Below are positions 13,421 through 26,189 of a DNA stretch of 64,000 nucleotides, in pieces. The stretch comes from Lycorma delicatula (Eukaryota > Arthropoda > Insecta > Hemiptera > Fulgoridae): assembly GCF_047948215.1 (NCBI RefSeq), contig NC_134460.1:151952049-152016048 (forward strand), given 5' to 3'. The notes under the pieces were generated by a model, which had not been told where the DNA came from, made no database searches, and saw only the letters and a list, made by a program, of their open reading frames with translations. The number at the start of each line of letters is the position of its first letter. The first letter of the stretch is position 1. The position numbers were made by a program, and so were the translations under genes.

Positions 13421-14700
13421 TCTAGAGTAGCTTTCTGAAGCATATTGGAGGTAATATTGTATCTAATTAACTTTCGGCATGTTGATCTCATCGGGTTTCC
13501 TGTCTGAACACAGCAGCTGTCCGCGGTTTTAGTTTTAACGTAACGCCCAGGCGATACCATCTCATCGTCCCTCGGACCAGCTAGCGGATGATCGATGGTT
13601 ACAATTTACTAGCCTACAGGTTAGTCCCGCTAATCAACTAATTAAAAACTGTACATAAAATTAAAATATTAAAAATGATACAGTTTTGTTAAAAAATCCA
13701 GGAAGAAAAAGTATATACACAAATTTTTATTTCACACAAAACTAAAAAAATTAAACGGACTATAAAAAATGCACTCTCACTTTTTAATATTTGTTTTTGT
13801 GAAATAAAAAAATAGCTCGCTAAAATGATGGAATGTTGGCGGGTACTTAAATTAAATAGTAGTTATTGTCATAAAGTATTTTAGCGTTTACTTACAGAAA
13901 TCCCTTTCGACACGCCGGAAGGCGGTGGTAGATTTCACCGAAGCTAAGTAGGGGATAAAAAGAATTCCAACTTAAAGTTAAGAAAAACTTCTAATTTACT
14001 CAATACGACAATGATTACATGTGAAAAAAAGTTTCACATGTTTAGCATACCACCAGCCCCATTTTCTTACAATTCCAGCAATATTTTGGTCATCCCTTGC
14101 TGTAATGGTTGGTCATATCAAAAGTTGTTTCAGAAAGAGGTTTTAGGTAATGTTTAGAGGACTAACGAACGATCATTTTAAACCGATTCGATAATGTGCC
14201 TATTAAGGGAGGTATGATTGTTTTATCTACGAAACCCCATTTTTTTAACCCCCTGGGCCAGTGGTTGCTGATATAAAAATATTACTTAGATAAGTTTTAG
14301 GCACTTATCCAAAAAATAGTAGGAACTTTAAACTAATTCGATACTTTACTTAATTGGAAAGTGATAGCGATATTTTTTTTTCGAAAAAGCCCTCCCATTT
14401 ACACCCTCATGGTCCGATTTTGCCCATTAATGATCTCGATCGAGAGTTTAGGTCGTTATATTTTATGTATAATTTTGAAAGTGATTGAGGGAAAATTACG
14501 GCAGTTATCGTGTCCACAAGGAAGTTAAATATATATATAAACGTATACATAAACTTTTCAACTGACGGTGGTGTTGGGGTCTGGGGGATCTGAAACGCGA
14601 AAATATGTCGAAGTTTTCCGGAAGTCGAATCATGGTACCTATTACAACAGATAGCTTTCTTATAAAATCTATCTAACACAAGTGCCAATGTTTTAACTGG
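13421..14700. other. Mixed stretch, possible old repeats
   Basis: Composition changes several times. The part 13900-14690 reads like an old interspersed repeat, with C-runs in blocks such as 'CCCCATTTTTTTAACCCCCT' and 'GGGGTCTGGGGGATCTG', but I find no second copy in the window. A 93-codon minus-strand frame (14407-14688) has no recognised domain. No gene is supported. Confidence 0.3.
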
Positions 14701-15642
14701 TGAAAATCGATTTGTTTCACTGTGAGTTAGATTTTACATGTATATTTTATGTGGTATAATTTTCAATCCTGCTATCTAAAAGTACATGTTAGCAGAGTCA
14801 ATTTAGTTAAAATAAGTGTAAATATTAATAAATAAATAAATATATATATAATATTTTAGTCTGTTCTTATGTAAATAAAAAACTTCTCTGTAAGTAAAAC
14901 TTCCCAGTAATTTTATATTAATTTGAAATGTTGTCATCGGTATCGTTATCTTGATGTCATACTAGGAGAATATTAGATTATTATAAAAAACAGCACTGTG
15001 AACAACATTCAGTAACAATGAAAGAATGTATAATTTTTTCACGTTACATTCAATTTCTGTTTTTACTTTCAATGGTCTTCTAACTTAGAATCAACTTATC
15101 TCACCCTTAATTTCTTTAAAAAATTTAACGTCATTATTAAATTAAAATTTAATTTACGAATTTTCAAAATGTTTCTATTAACTTTAAATATATATAGGTA
15201 ATGATGTAAAATGCTCTGATCCTAAATAAACAAATATAAACTTCAATTTATTTTTAAAAGGTTAATAAAGACGTAAATGATCATATAAAATTACAGTCAA
15301 TAAGATAAACATTAAAAGTAACTAATTTATAATTAACTCCTTTCATTAACAGTAAATCTGGTGATTCAAAATTACTTGTTATACTTCATCCTAAGAAGAA
15401 GAGCAAATTAAAGTTAGAGAAGAGTTATTGTTAAATTAGAAATTTAATACTTGTTCGACTCAAATTTAAACTAAACAATCAGACGTCATTAGCGAATGAA
15501 TTTAAGGGTTAATAGCAATTAACTATTTGAATCATTAAATAAATTCAAGATAAATATCTTGTTTTCTTATTTGAAACTTTAAAAATAAAATATATACACC
15601 AATATTTTATTAAAATTATCACAAAAAATAAGAAATATTAAG
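14701..15642. other. AT-rich stretch, nothing recognised
   Basis: Uniform AT-rich DNA up to the palindrome at 15643. No supported feature. Confidence 0.4.
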
Positions 15643-15678
15643 TGTTTATTTAATCTATTTTAATAGATTAAATAAACA
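15643..15678. repeat. 36-bp near-perfect palindrome
   Basis: The two 18-base halves are reverse complements at 17 of 18 positions with no loop. It lies about 180 bases upstream of the transposase pseudogene that starts at 15858. Confidence 0.9.
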
Positions 15679-15857
15679 TTTTACTTCATTTTAAACATTT
15701 TACTTCATAGTAAGCAGTAAAACACTATATTTACGTCGAATTCTTATCGTAAAATTTCAGAAAATTGTTAAGAAGTATAATTTTGTATTCATTTTACAGT
15801 GCATAAAAATCAAGTCTGTTAAAAAAAGTGAAATTCTGTTTAATTTTATTTTGAAAA

Positions 15858-16814
15858 ATGCCGCGTATCTTCACTAATGCCGAATATGCCGACATGATTT
15901 TCATCTATGGATTTTGCAATGGAAGTTCTGCGGTAGCGGTTACGGAATATCGACATAGGTATCCTGGTCGTGTTGTACCAAATCGGAAAGTATTTATTTG
16001 AATTTTTAATAATCTTCGTGAGAATGATACACTTCCCAGCGCTCATATTTCATCTGAATGACAAGAAAATCATGCTGATGAAGGTGAAAGCATTCTGCAG
16101 ATGGTTCAACGTAGTCCGGCAACGAGGACACGATTAATTGCAACAAGGCTCAATATTTCACAAAGTAGAGTACGGAAGACATTAAATAATAATGAATTGC
16201 ATCCTTTTCATATTCAGAAAGTACAACATCTCCAGCCTCGTGTCTACGCCAGCCGGCTGCAGTTTTGTCAATAGGTTAATAGGAATCAACATTTAATTCC
16301 ATTTATACTATTTTCGGATGAAGCTACTTTCACTCGTAACGGAATAAACAACACACGGAATGCGCATCGGTGGTCTGAAAAAAACCCACATGCTACAATT
16401 GAAAAAAATTTCCCAGCAACGATTTTCAGTGAATGTTTGGTGTGGTATCATAGATGACCGATTAATTGGTCCTTTCATACTACAACATCGTGTCACAGGG
16501 AGAAATTATCTGGAATTTTTACGTAATGAATTTATTATATTGCTGGAAAATATCCCCTTAGCAAAACGAATAGAAATGTATTACCAACTTGATGGAGCTC
16601 CTACACTCCGTTGGATTATTGTTTGTGGGGATAGTTGAAAAATGAGGTTTACAAGCAAAACGTAGACACACGCGATGAACTGATTGCTCGCATTCTCAAC
16701 GCTGCAGCTATAATCAAGGAACACAAACATACCGTTAGACTGGCAACACAAAATCTAGTACAACGCGTTGAAAAGTGCATTGAACACAACGGTGGCATTT
16801 TTGAAAGTTATTAA
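15858..16814 (+). pseudogene. Tc1/mariner-superfamily transposase with internal deletion
   Basis: The start 'MPRIFTNAEYADMIFIYGFC' matches the N-terminus of a common insect family, followed by 'AVTEYRHRYPGRVVPNRKVF'. The helix-turn-helix part includes 'RTRLIATRLNISQSRVRKTL'. The first catalytic block is 'LFSDEATFTRNGINNTRNAH' and the second is 'YQLDGAPT'. After GAPT the sequence jumps to 'TPLDYCLWG', which normally lies about 40 residues later, so a segment between the second and third catalytic positions is deleted. The C-terminus 'LVQRVEKCIEHNGGIFESY' and stop (16812-16814) are intact. Several in-frame stops and frameshifts occur (for example after 'NRKVFI'). Confidence 0.88.
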
Positions 16815-17397
16815 ACCACATGAAATACTACTTGTAAGCAACATTTTATCATTATCATAAAAAAACAGTAAGTATTGTTTCTTCCTCATGTTATTTTTTT
16901 TCATGTGTTAAAAATTCTGATTTGATGTTAATAAAAGTCGACATGTTTAAAAATTTGTTTACTGTTGACATTATTTACATCAATCTTCTTATAATTAAAT
17001 TCTCTAGAATTTTTTTTTAGAAATGTATGATTTATTGCCAATTTAACAACGTTATTGTACGTCAAACGTATAAAATGTGTTTTTGACCCTATTTTTGGCG
17101 TTTTACATGGGATATCTTAGAAACTAAGATAGATACAGTTCTGAGACCTATTTTTTCGATTTCACAGCTCAAAAACCATAAGAAACAATTGAATTTGCTC
17201 CTTAATTGACCTTCCCAGATTTTCAGAAAGCCTTAATTTACCCGGAAGAACTGAAACTCGGGCGAAATCTTTCACCCTGTATGACTCACTAACGTAGCGT
17301 TTTCGGACCTTAGTTTATATGAACGTTTTTCTTATTTTAGCCTCCAGAATGAGTTGCCAAACTACTGCCCTATCCTCCTGAATCACCTTGTATATCG
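16815..17397 (+). mobile_element. Mariner 3' untranslated part and right terminal repeat
   Basis: Downstream of the transposase, the DNA ends with 'CCTCCTGAATCACCTTGTAT' (about 17375-17395). Reverse-complemented, this is the 'ATACAAGGTGATTCAGGAGG' start typical of terminal repeats in this mariner group. The part 17280-17340 contains the reverse of the conserved untranslated block seen at 24291-24735. A matching left terminal repeat was not found upstream of 15858, so the copy is probably truncated or disrupted on that side. Confidence 0.6.
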
Positions 17398-17461
17398 TCA
17401 CGAAAAACTTCACTAAAGTTACTGAGAAATTTGAGGTCGAAAAGTTATAATACAAATTAAC

Positions 17462-17640
17462 ACCAGCCGATCTTCGTGGCATTAAAGGATTAAAGGATTA
17501 AAGGCGAGTGTTAGCCTTTAATCCAGAAGTCCCGGGTTTGAATCCCGATCAAACATGACGTTATTCATACGCCATGAAATTCATTTATCATCTAGTAACT
17601 GTAAGAGGGCGTATGCCTTTGTTTCTATATAAGTAAATAA
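17462..17640 (+). mobile_element. tRNA-derived SINE of a second family
   Basis: Begins 'CCAGCCGATCTTCGTGGCAT' and holds a good B box, 'GGTTTGAATCCC' (about 17537). Then comes 'CATGACGTTATTCATACGCC', a body shared with other insect tRNA-SINEs from memory, and an AT-rich end with 'AAGTAAATAAATA'. A short GGATTAAA repeat (about 17487-17505) disturbs the anticodon-like part. It differs from the other SINE family in the window. Confidence 0.65.
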
Positions 17641-18054
17641 ATATACGATATAGACAGCCTAACTAAATTTGATAATTACTGCTTAACGTAAATTTTCTGT
17701 ATTCATCTTCTTACTTTTATAATGATAAAAATTCCTTATTTCTCGCTTTGCCTTCAAACTGATTATATCACACGGGTGCTTTTTTTATAAACCTACTCGT
17801 GTGTAAAGCAGAAATAAAAGTAAAAAAAAAATTGCATAGCTTTTTTTTTATAAAATAATAAGATTAAATCTAAATAAAGCTAATGTTTTTCTTCTTAAAT
17901 TCGTACTTTTTGAAGTGGGTGCCAAATTAAGGTGTAGCAAAGTGTTAATAGTTTATTTTTAATTTGGCGCTGTCTTCACAAAGTAGAATTTTTTTTTAAT
18001 GTGTACGTTATAATCTGTTAAGCTAATGAACAATAAACAACCCACCCACGGCCT

Positions 18055-18180
18055 AATGAGATTAAGATGATATGTAAGATTTGTGTAAGATAATGAGGTG
18101 TGGCCATGTACAGACAGAGGTCGACCATTCCTAAGACGTGTTGTTAATTGAACTCCGACCACCAAAGTACACTGATATCG
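18055..18180 (-). mobile_element. Decayed SINE body, first family
   Basis: Minus strand. The run 'GTTGTTAATTGAACTCCGACCACCAAAG' type (18139-18168) equals the middle of the SINE at 24889-25174. The neighbouring 'GACAGAGGTCGACCATTCC' and 'AAGATGATATGTAAG' parts align in the same order. The tRNA-like head and the 3' end are missing. Confidence 0.6.
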
Positions 18181-19384
18181 CTTTTTGATGCTGTTTTTAT
18201 TTTTTATTTTTCTTTAAACCGATGTAAATTATTTTCACACAAATGTAATATATTAAACTCATACACAGAAAATAAATTTAATTATTTATTTTTAATAAAA
18301 AACAAAATTATATGACATAATTTTCAATTATGTATCATGCAAAATGTCTAACACAATTAATTCTTCCGCAACTTAAATTGTTCTTATAAGGTGAATAATA
18401 TAGTCGGATATCTAAGGCAACATTTGTACATCTTTAATTTGCAATATTAGTTTTAAAAGAATTAAAGTATCATTTATATAAAATTGTCACATAATATCTC
18501 TAACTACAGGAAAATATTTTATGATTTGTTGTATTGAGTAAAATCTCTGAAACTTAAACCATAAATTTAACTAATAAATTATTCTTTCTTATGCTCTCAA
18601 TAACAATAATAGTGAGTTTATAGTAAAAATTTAAATATTTTATTAGATAAAATTTAATAAAAAATGTTTAAAATACGTTACTAGGGAAGTTATACACAAC
18701 CAGTACTTAAATTTTGATAATTGAAGTTTTTTTTTATATATGTCATACATATTTATGTAAATAATATGAAATTAAATAGTAAAAGAATAATAAATAATTT
18801 TTTTTGTTAAAATTTAAAAAAGATTAAACAGCAAAAAATCATGTTTCAGTGTAGATTATACAGCGAATATATAAAAAGAAAAGAAACTGTCAGAAAGATT
18901 ACTTCGAACAACTTTCTTGTAGAGAACAGGAATATAAACCAAGCCGTAAAAAAAGACAAGCTAAAAGTAAACCAGGTGCATGTAAATAATGGGTAAAAAA
19001 GAACCGATATCAATGCCTGAAAATAAAGTATAAACAGTGCAAATGGAAAAAAGTTGTCTAAAGATTTACGTTCTTATATATATATTAAGCTAGACTTGTT
19101 TATGGTTCAATTCAAATCGTGCTTTGTTATCCAAAAGAAAGAATAAAACTTCGTCTAATTCTTCAGGAATATCAATCGAAAATTAATAAACTAATCAGAA
19201 AAACGTAGGTAGCTATTATACATAAAAGTAAAATTACAAGAGAAACAACTCTGTGACTCCTACATACTTGTTTTGAAAACTATAAGAACTCAATAAACTT
19301 ACACCTTTTTGTTAATGAAGAAATTTTCTGATATTAAACATTTATAATAAGAAATTTAAAAAAATATATTTTGAAATCGAGTCT
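18181..19384. other. AT-rich stretch, nothing recognised
   Basis: No supported gene, RNA or repeat. It ends where GC content rises at the LINE copy. Confidence 0.4.
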
Positions 19385-20956
19385 TAAGCATGTGCTGTCA
19401 GCAACATCTCAACCCCGTAGGAGAAGACACCCGCCTAATGACGTTCCGGTTGCCACACCCCCCTCCCAACGTTCTTTCTCCTGTAGGGTTTTAACGGGAG
19501 TCGTCTATCGCCCTGTGACTTTTTACATCTCATAGTAATAAGCGTGGCCTCGTTGGGATGCCACCGATGGAAATGCCTCGGTAGACATTTGCGTCGGTGA
19601 TTTATTAACTCAACTTTTGCCTTCGCTGTAGGCCTGTACATCTTGAGTGTCCTACATCGTATTCCTTTCAACTAGCTAACCGAGTTCGCGGAAGCACAAA
19701 CCCCGCACCGAGTTGTATTTATTATGAGCCAACTTCGTGAATGTCTCGTAAATCGAGGCAACTTAAACACAACGTACCACCAAAGATGTTGATCACAACA
19801 ACGAAATTTAGTCCTAGTTTCCCTTACTGAACTCGACTTTAGTTCAAAACCCAGACTTATCTGATCCAATAAGGAGAGGCGGACAGACCTCCTAATCCCA
19901 GTTGGCTCCGTCGCAGAGTCCCGCCTAACACTCACCTCATAAACCATCGTCAAGATGCCGCTACAACTCACGGCTGCATGGTATCCCATGTCCATCGGCA
20001 GTGCAGTCGCCGTTCCACCAACAGCTTTTGCAATTATAATACCTCTTGTCTAACTAACCGTAGCTCGCTGAAAAAGCGCCTACCTTCGGCCAATCAAACT
20101 GTCCAGGCGGACCCCAGCCACCCAGGTTCCTACTCTACTAGATCATCTCGGCCGTCCTGCGCAGGGCGAGGAATCAAAGGAAGCCAGCAACAACTGCCCA
20201 GTCTCTGCGAGTCCTCCCGTTGACTGGCAGATCAAATAAGAAGTTTACTCTCTCAAGTACCCTAACAACTCTGGTACGCTCAGCTTCGTACCGGGGACCA
20301 GGACATGGTCAACCGTGTCATCGACCCTACAATCCGGACACAAGCCGTAGTCAACCAACCTAAACCTAGCCAAACTATCCCTAAAAGCACCAAGTTCCGA
20401 AAGAAATTGAGTAATATGCCGATTAGGGGAAACCCAGCTAGCTAAGTGCTCGCAACTCCCTAACATTTGGAAAAATAGCATGCGTGTATCGACCAGTAGA
20501 AGAGTCGTTCCACCTAGCTTGCCAAGAGTCAACACCGTGGTCTTCATTTTCACGCATACGCCTTTACGTTAGAAAGCCTCCCTTCTTGGAAACATACCGC
20601 TGGCCACGTTCCGTAACCAAAATGTCAGTGGGTTTATTGCCGACGATCACAGCGACTGCCTCTCGCGAAACAGTTCTGTAGCTACCGACAACAGCTAACA
20701 ATAGAAGACGCCGGGCTCGCAAAAGAATATCCATATAACATTGGAATTGTAAACGATGAGCCCAGACGGGCGCAGAGTACAACATTATGGTCTCACAGAC
20801 GCATTTGTAATGAATGCGCATGGTACGATAATACAACCTCCAATCGGGATGGATGACTCTACGGACATCGAAGAAAACATCGATGGCCTTCTTAGCTACA
20901 AACTGGAGGTGCTCCTTGATGAGAAGCCTCTCATCAAGAATAACACCACTTATATT
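19385..20956 (-). pseudogene. R1-clade LINE, 5'-truncated 3' half
   Basis: Read on the minus strand from 20956, a frame begins inside the reverse transcriptase thumb: 'GVILDERLLIKEHL', 'AKKAIDVFFDVRRVIHPDWR', 'LYSAPVWAHRL', 'RARRLLLLAVVGSYRTVSRE' and 'GNKPTDILVTERGQRYVSKK'. The C-terminal domain follows at 20245-20553 with 'WVSPNRHITQFLSELGAFRD' and the zinc-finger-like 'GLCPDCRVDDTVDHVL'. These blocks and their order match R1-clade proteins, which end in a Cys-rich C-terminal domain. The stretch 19385-20230 is G-rich on this strand and probably the 3' untranslated part. The catalytic FADD box and everything upstream are absent. Frameshifts and stops break the frame. Confidence 0.85.
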
Positions 20957-23900
20957 ATTTTTTTATACATGAGCATTAATTTATTGTATAAAAATAGAAA
21001 TAAACGTACGTGTCAATTTCTCCAGCTCGTTAGTTTTGAAAATAAGTGCGTAATGAATGCATTCAAAATGAAATTTCTTCAAATCTCGTTGATTTGATTC
21101 CCTTACTTTCATCTCTGGGGTTATATTAAGTGACAAATCTATAGCAACAAACCACTAACGATTAACGACTTAAAAGCAAATATCTGACGCGTTATTAATA
21201 AAATTCCAAGCTTATTTGTGCGAAAGAGTCACGCAAGATTTTGTTTGTAGATTTGGCTATGTTATGTAAAGCCATGGAGGCCATATGAACGATATGTTTG
21301 TCGATGATAAAGTAATGTTATAAGCTTCAAAAAAACAAATTTGGTTGAGATACTGCACATACTTTTTTTATTTTACTGCAGTGTTACTTTTTGCACTGAA
21401 AATGACAGACCTTTATTAATACACACTCTATCAGTAAAAAAGATACTTATTGAAAGTAACGCTAGAAATTAACGGGGTAAATTCATATACTATACCGAGA
21501 TAACATTAATATCAGTATAACGCATACATTAACGGCTATAATAAACGGTACTTAAATTACTTTTAAGATAAACAAATATTATAAATATCGTATAAAAATT
21601 TCTAAATATTAATTGAACAATGATCAAATATATTACAAAGAACTTAAAATAAAGTGGAATATTTTACTAATATAATTTTCATGAAAACAGTTTGGTTAAG
21701 ATTAGATTATTTTACTACATAGTGAAACTTTGTTTTATTAAAATAACAATAATAAAACCCATCCGATTTAAGTATTAGAATAACATTATATTTGTACTAA
21801 AACACATAAAAATCAATTTATGTGACTATCAATGATGATCATTTAAATAAAAATAACAACTTATAGAACAAACGATCCGGCATTGTTTATAAAAAAAAAC
21901 CATCACAAATAATACAAAGCTCACAGTAAATATGTAAACTATATGAAAACAAGAAATAAAATTTTAAAAAACACTTACAATGCAATGTCGCTGCAAAAAA
22001 CATATAATTTATCGATTTTGAACTATTATTTATCAGTTCACCGAATCTATGAATAAAAAATTTGAAATTAAAAAAATATTTTAAAACCTAAAAAGAGAAT
22101 GTGTGTATATGTTTACGCTGTTGGCTTAAAGTCGTTTTATTCCAATGAATTCAAGGTTATGGTCGAGTCTTGTAGTTTAGAGGCTTGGTAATTTATTTTG
22201 CTTTTTTGTAAGGCTACGTGTATTATCTACGTCTATTATCTACGTGTAATTATCTACGTGTATTCTTAAAATGGTTATTTGGATTTATTTTCGATATCAA
22301 TTTCTCTCAGGCTCCAGCTTGTCTGACTATTGCATCATCGTATTGGTGTTAGCTTATTTATATCACGCATTATTTCATTGCTGTTTAGTCTTAATGTATA
22401 TATTAGGCTTAGTGTTTTTTTTTTATTCTCAACCAATTTCAATATTGTCCTAGTTCCTAGAAGTCTATTTCTCTTTGTCTGCCCTGATGTCATTTCTTCA
22501 ACTTGCGTATTCAGAAATTATTTTTATCAGGCTTCCCCTACTTCTCACCACGCCAGCTTTATTCATTCTAGTTCGGACTTTCACGTTCTGCGGATCCTGG
22601 TCCTCTTGGAGGGCCAGGCTTCGATGTTTTCTTTCTTTCACTTAATGTTAATACTTTCGTCGTCTTCGCACTTATAAACGTTGCGGTATTTCTCTGTTAA
22701 AATATTTTCTAATTCCACTCGTCAGTTTTTCGTGATTTCACAGTTTTCTATGTTCGTCCAGCCTCGTTTCTTCGTTAAATTATTCTTCAAATTCTACATT
22801 ACTTCTCTGTGGAAAGTGCTTCAATTATTACTACAAGCTGTCAATTCTGTCGACGCCGAAATTTTCTCTAGCTTCTTATTACAATTTCAGCGAAGCAGAA
22901 TTTCTTCATTTTCTACATTTTCAGACGATCAGTCTTGCTCAACCTCGAAGCCACATTCTCACCACTGTATTCCTGATACACCACGGCGGACTATGCCCAG
23001 GAATTTACTGTATGTATTAGTTTTACCTTCATTCACGAGTTCCTCTCTTACAAATATTTGTGTGCTACAGGCAAGATCAGTTTTTCATTACTTATTACGT
23101 TAAACAGTTATGTTATCGTTAAAATTTGTGGAACATTCAGTTCATCATTCCTATGCCTTTCAAGTTTCAATTTCACTTAAGTACTGTCACGACAGGTTAC
23201 TTACATAAGGTTGTGTCATTGTTCAGCTGCAACCTATTTTACGTGCTCAATTAATTTCAATGCGATTATATTGTAATTAACTCTTTATTTTTATGTTTAC
23301 TTATCACAATTTGATTATTGTTATTAACTCTTTTTGTACTAGAATATCATTGTGGCCTTTTTTCTACACTAAACTAGAATTACATGTATTAATTATTTAA
23401 CGTTAAGTTTGTTGATGTTCTTAAATCAGAAAAGGCCAGTACCAATTAAGATTTATTGTAATTCGTTTATCTAGGTTAATGACATCCGTTCATTACTATT
23501 TGTCACATTATAGTATATGTCAGTAGTACAACTGTTTGCCAGTTACATTTTTCTATTGATATTATGTTTTTCTAAATTTACAATTAAAATTAAGGTATTT
23601 CATGTTCTCTTGTTTTTCAGGCTTTGTCAAAAATGTATATTGTCGAAATCTGTATTTAACAGTGTATATTCATGTATTTTTTTTTCGTTTAACATCATTG
23701 TTCAGATGCTGATTTCAGCTGATATTCTTAGATATCATTAAATTATGTTATTTTCATAATTTTCTTTTTAGTTTTAAGGTTATGATTTTTAACATAAGTT
23801 CATTTGTTCTTTTTCATTAAAGTCCAATTTCTTTTGGCAAATACGAGCTGTGTTTTTTTAGTTAACTTTACCCAACAATATATATGTACGTAAATATAAT

Positions 23901-24290
23901 ACGTTATAGTATTTAGCATATGTAAGCACTATTACTGAAAGTGTTCCTGGTAATTTATTAATTCAAGAATTGTTAGTATGTTGAAACCTTTGTCTTATAT
24001 GTAATTTGCTTTAGTCTTGCACTCACTTCGATGGAATGAACATCCGACAAACTCTTAGACTCGCTACACGTTACAATGAACATATGGGTCTCTTTGTAGT
24101 GCTCAACCCGATAGCATGTACGCTAACATTATATACAAATTTTATTGGAAGGCATATTCAGTAATAATTAATATTAATATAATGGAGTGTATATCTATTT
24201 TTGTAAAATTTCTAAGTATAATAAATTAAAATTTGATTTTTAAAAATATTCATCGTTAAGGATACACTTAAGTTTTATATATATATTCAG
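20957..24290. other. Long AT-rich stretch without recognised gene
   Basis: The first 2.2 kb has no supported feature. From 22260 to 23110 the plus strand is pyrimidine-biased and holds overlapping frames (22271-22453, 22330-22677, and 140 codons at 22681-23103). Their products are rich in Phe, Ser and Leu with no domain I know. The 140-codon frame is the longest in the window, but its composition follows the base bias and nothing in it looks selected. An untranslated exon or an old element cannot be excluded. Confidence 0.35.
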
Positions 24291-24735
24291 TGGTTCAGGA
24301 CGAAAGGAAAATAATTTAGGAACTGATTCTAGAGGTTGAAATAAGGAAAAAAGTTCAAACAAACATACGTCTGAAAACGCTTTGTAATCGAGTTACGACT
24401 AGCGAAAAGTTTCACCCGGATTTCATAAACTTTACTACTTTTCTTTTCTCAGAATTAAATTCTCTACAAGTCTGACAATAATATTTAGCAATTTATTAGT
24501 CATTTAACTAAGTTATTGTATTTCAAGCCAAATAAAACCTGTTTTTCATCACCGATTTTTTTTTTGTATTACTTTGGATATCAAAAACTACGAGAGATAT
24601 AATTCTGGGATCTGTTTTATTCAATTTTCCAGGTCAAAACACATAGGAAATCAAGTTTATCCCTTACATAACGCATTAAAAATTGCAGTATGCCGTTATT
24701 TCAGCGAGGATACTGAAATCATATTATTATGATAA
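24291..24735 (+). mobile_element. Mariner remnant lacking its coding core
   Basis: The left part, 'GAACTGATTCTAGAGG' and 'AAACGCTTTGTAATCGAG', is the reverse-complement counterpart of the right end of the element at 15858-17397. The right part, about 24560-24680 ('GATATAATTCTGGGATCTG', then 'GTCAAAACACATAGG'), matches the 3' untranslated stretch of that element at 17130-17190 in the same orientation. The transposase gene that should lie between them is missing, so this looks like an internally deleted copy. A right terminal repeat is not visible. Confidence 0.55.
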
Positions 24736-24888
24736 ATATCATAAAGATACAAATAGAGCTTAAAATTCTTGAACTGAAAACAAATTGCATAACTAGATCG
24801 TCGTAGCCGGAAGAGTTGTATACATAATTCATTGCCTAGATTTTTAATTAAAAAAATTGATGTGGACCTCTTATGACTTGCTTTCTTT

Positions 24889-25174
24889 TTCTATTTAGCC
24901 TCCGCAATTACCTTACGGTATTACTTCAGAGGATGAATGAAGATGACATGTATGAATTTAAATGAAATGTAGTCTTGTACAGTCTCAGGTTAACCGTTCC
25001 TGAGATGTATGGTTAATTGAAACCCGACCACCAAAGAACAACGGTATCCACGTCCTAGTATTCAAATCCGTATAAAAGTAACGTTTATATGTGCCTTAAC
25101 TAGGATTTGAACTTTACAACTCTCGATTTCGAAATCAGCTGATTTGCGATGACCACCACTAGACCAACCCAATG
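24889..25174 (-). mobile_element. tRNA-derived SINE, copy 2
   Basis: Minus strand. The head is 'GGGTTGGTCTAGTGGTGGTC' and the B box region 'GTTCAAATCCTAG'. The body has 'ACCGTTGTTCTTTGGTGGTC', and the 3' end has 'TCTGAAGTAATACC' with an A-rich tail that includes 'AAATAGAAAAAGAAAG'. It is nearly full length and carries substitutions compared with copies 1 and 3. Confidence 0.85.
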
Positions 25175-25282
25175 TACAATTTACATATTACATTTTATTT
25201 TAAATGTAAATTACATAAAATTGTATTTAATTAAGAACTTCCGACATTTTTTTTCATTTTTTATTTTTTTTGTTATTGAATT

Positions 25283-26103
25283 ACTAGTAGACCTGGCAAT
25301 GCTTTGCTATGGCATATTTGAATATATATATATATATATATATATTATTTCACAATTGTGTGTATATATACTTTCAATTGTGTTCATTTAATCTAAATAT
25401 ATATATATATATATATAAATGAACAAAATAGAAAGTTGGATAAAACATTAACAAAATAAACATTACGGAACTTCAGAAAATTTACCTTTTCCCCTTTCCC
25501 TCTTTCCTTTTTCTCCTTTTCCTTTTCTCCCTTTTATTTGTCCCCTTTTCCCAGTTCCTTCTTCCCATTATAATTTATACAATTTTCCTTTTTCTTCCCT
25601 CTTTCCCTTTCCATCACCATTTCTCTTTCCCTTATTTCCTTTCCCCCTTCCTGTTTCCCCCTCCCCTTTTCTTTTTCTCCTTTCCATTTCCTTTTCCCGT
25701 TTTCCTTTTTTTTCCATTTTCCCCTTCTTATCTTTTACATTTTTTAATTTTTCACTTTTCCGATTTTTCCCTTTCTCCCTTTTTCCCCGCACGTAAATCG
25801 TTCCAATAGTTTTTTAGTCTACAGCGGACATACATATCGGAAACATTGAAATGGTCTCTTAAAATATTTAGTATAGAATGTGTTGCTTTTACGTCCAACA
25901 GATAGCGCTGTTTTAAAAAAAAAAAAAAAAAAATTTTTCATAATCTGTCACAGGTGTGACATCTTAGGTATATAAATTGTAGGTATATTAAAACACGCGC
26001 ATATTCGAATGCAACGTTGTGTCAAAATTTCAAAGCAATCGGTGAATAACTTTCGGAGATTTACGACTTTGAACAAACGAACATTTACATTTTTATTTAT
26101 ATC
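25283..26103 (+). mobile_element. Second microsatellite-flanked element
   Basis: The head 'CTAGTAGACCTGGCAATGCT' is followed by a (TA)n run (25322-25346) and another (25398-25418). The tail at 26016-26060, 'TTCAAAGCAATCGGTGAATA' and then 'CTTTCGGAGATTTACGACTT', ends with 'GAACAAACGAACATTTACAT'. Head and tail are of the kind seen at 733-2096 but diverged. The middle (25480-25795) is a long C/T-rich low-complexity tract; the opposite-strand Lys/Glu/Gly frame (25568-25792) is an artefact of it. Confidence 0.6.
25480..25795. repeat. Polypyrimidine low-complexity tract
   Basis: More than 300 bases of almost pure C and T on the plus strand, built from irregular CCCTTTTCC-like units. It lies inside the element at 25283-26103. 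Confidence 0.9.
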
Positions 26104-26189
26104 GATTATTCATTGTAAAACTTTGTTTACAATGAGAAGTTAATAATTATTAATATATCAATATATTTAAATTAAAAAAAATAAAGTTA

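Noticed and set aside
20484..20681. Plus-strand frames over the R1-like LINE
   Set aside because: They are antisense shadows; the minus-strand frame carries the family motifs.
22681..23103. 140-codon frame, the longest in the window
   Set aside because: Composition (Phe, Ser, Leu) follows the local C/T bias, overlapping frames look similar, and no domain or signal was recognised.
25568..25792. 74-codon Lys/Glu/Gly-rich protein on the minus strand
   Set aside because: It is the translation of a polypyrimidine tract and has no other support.
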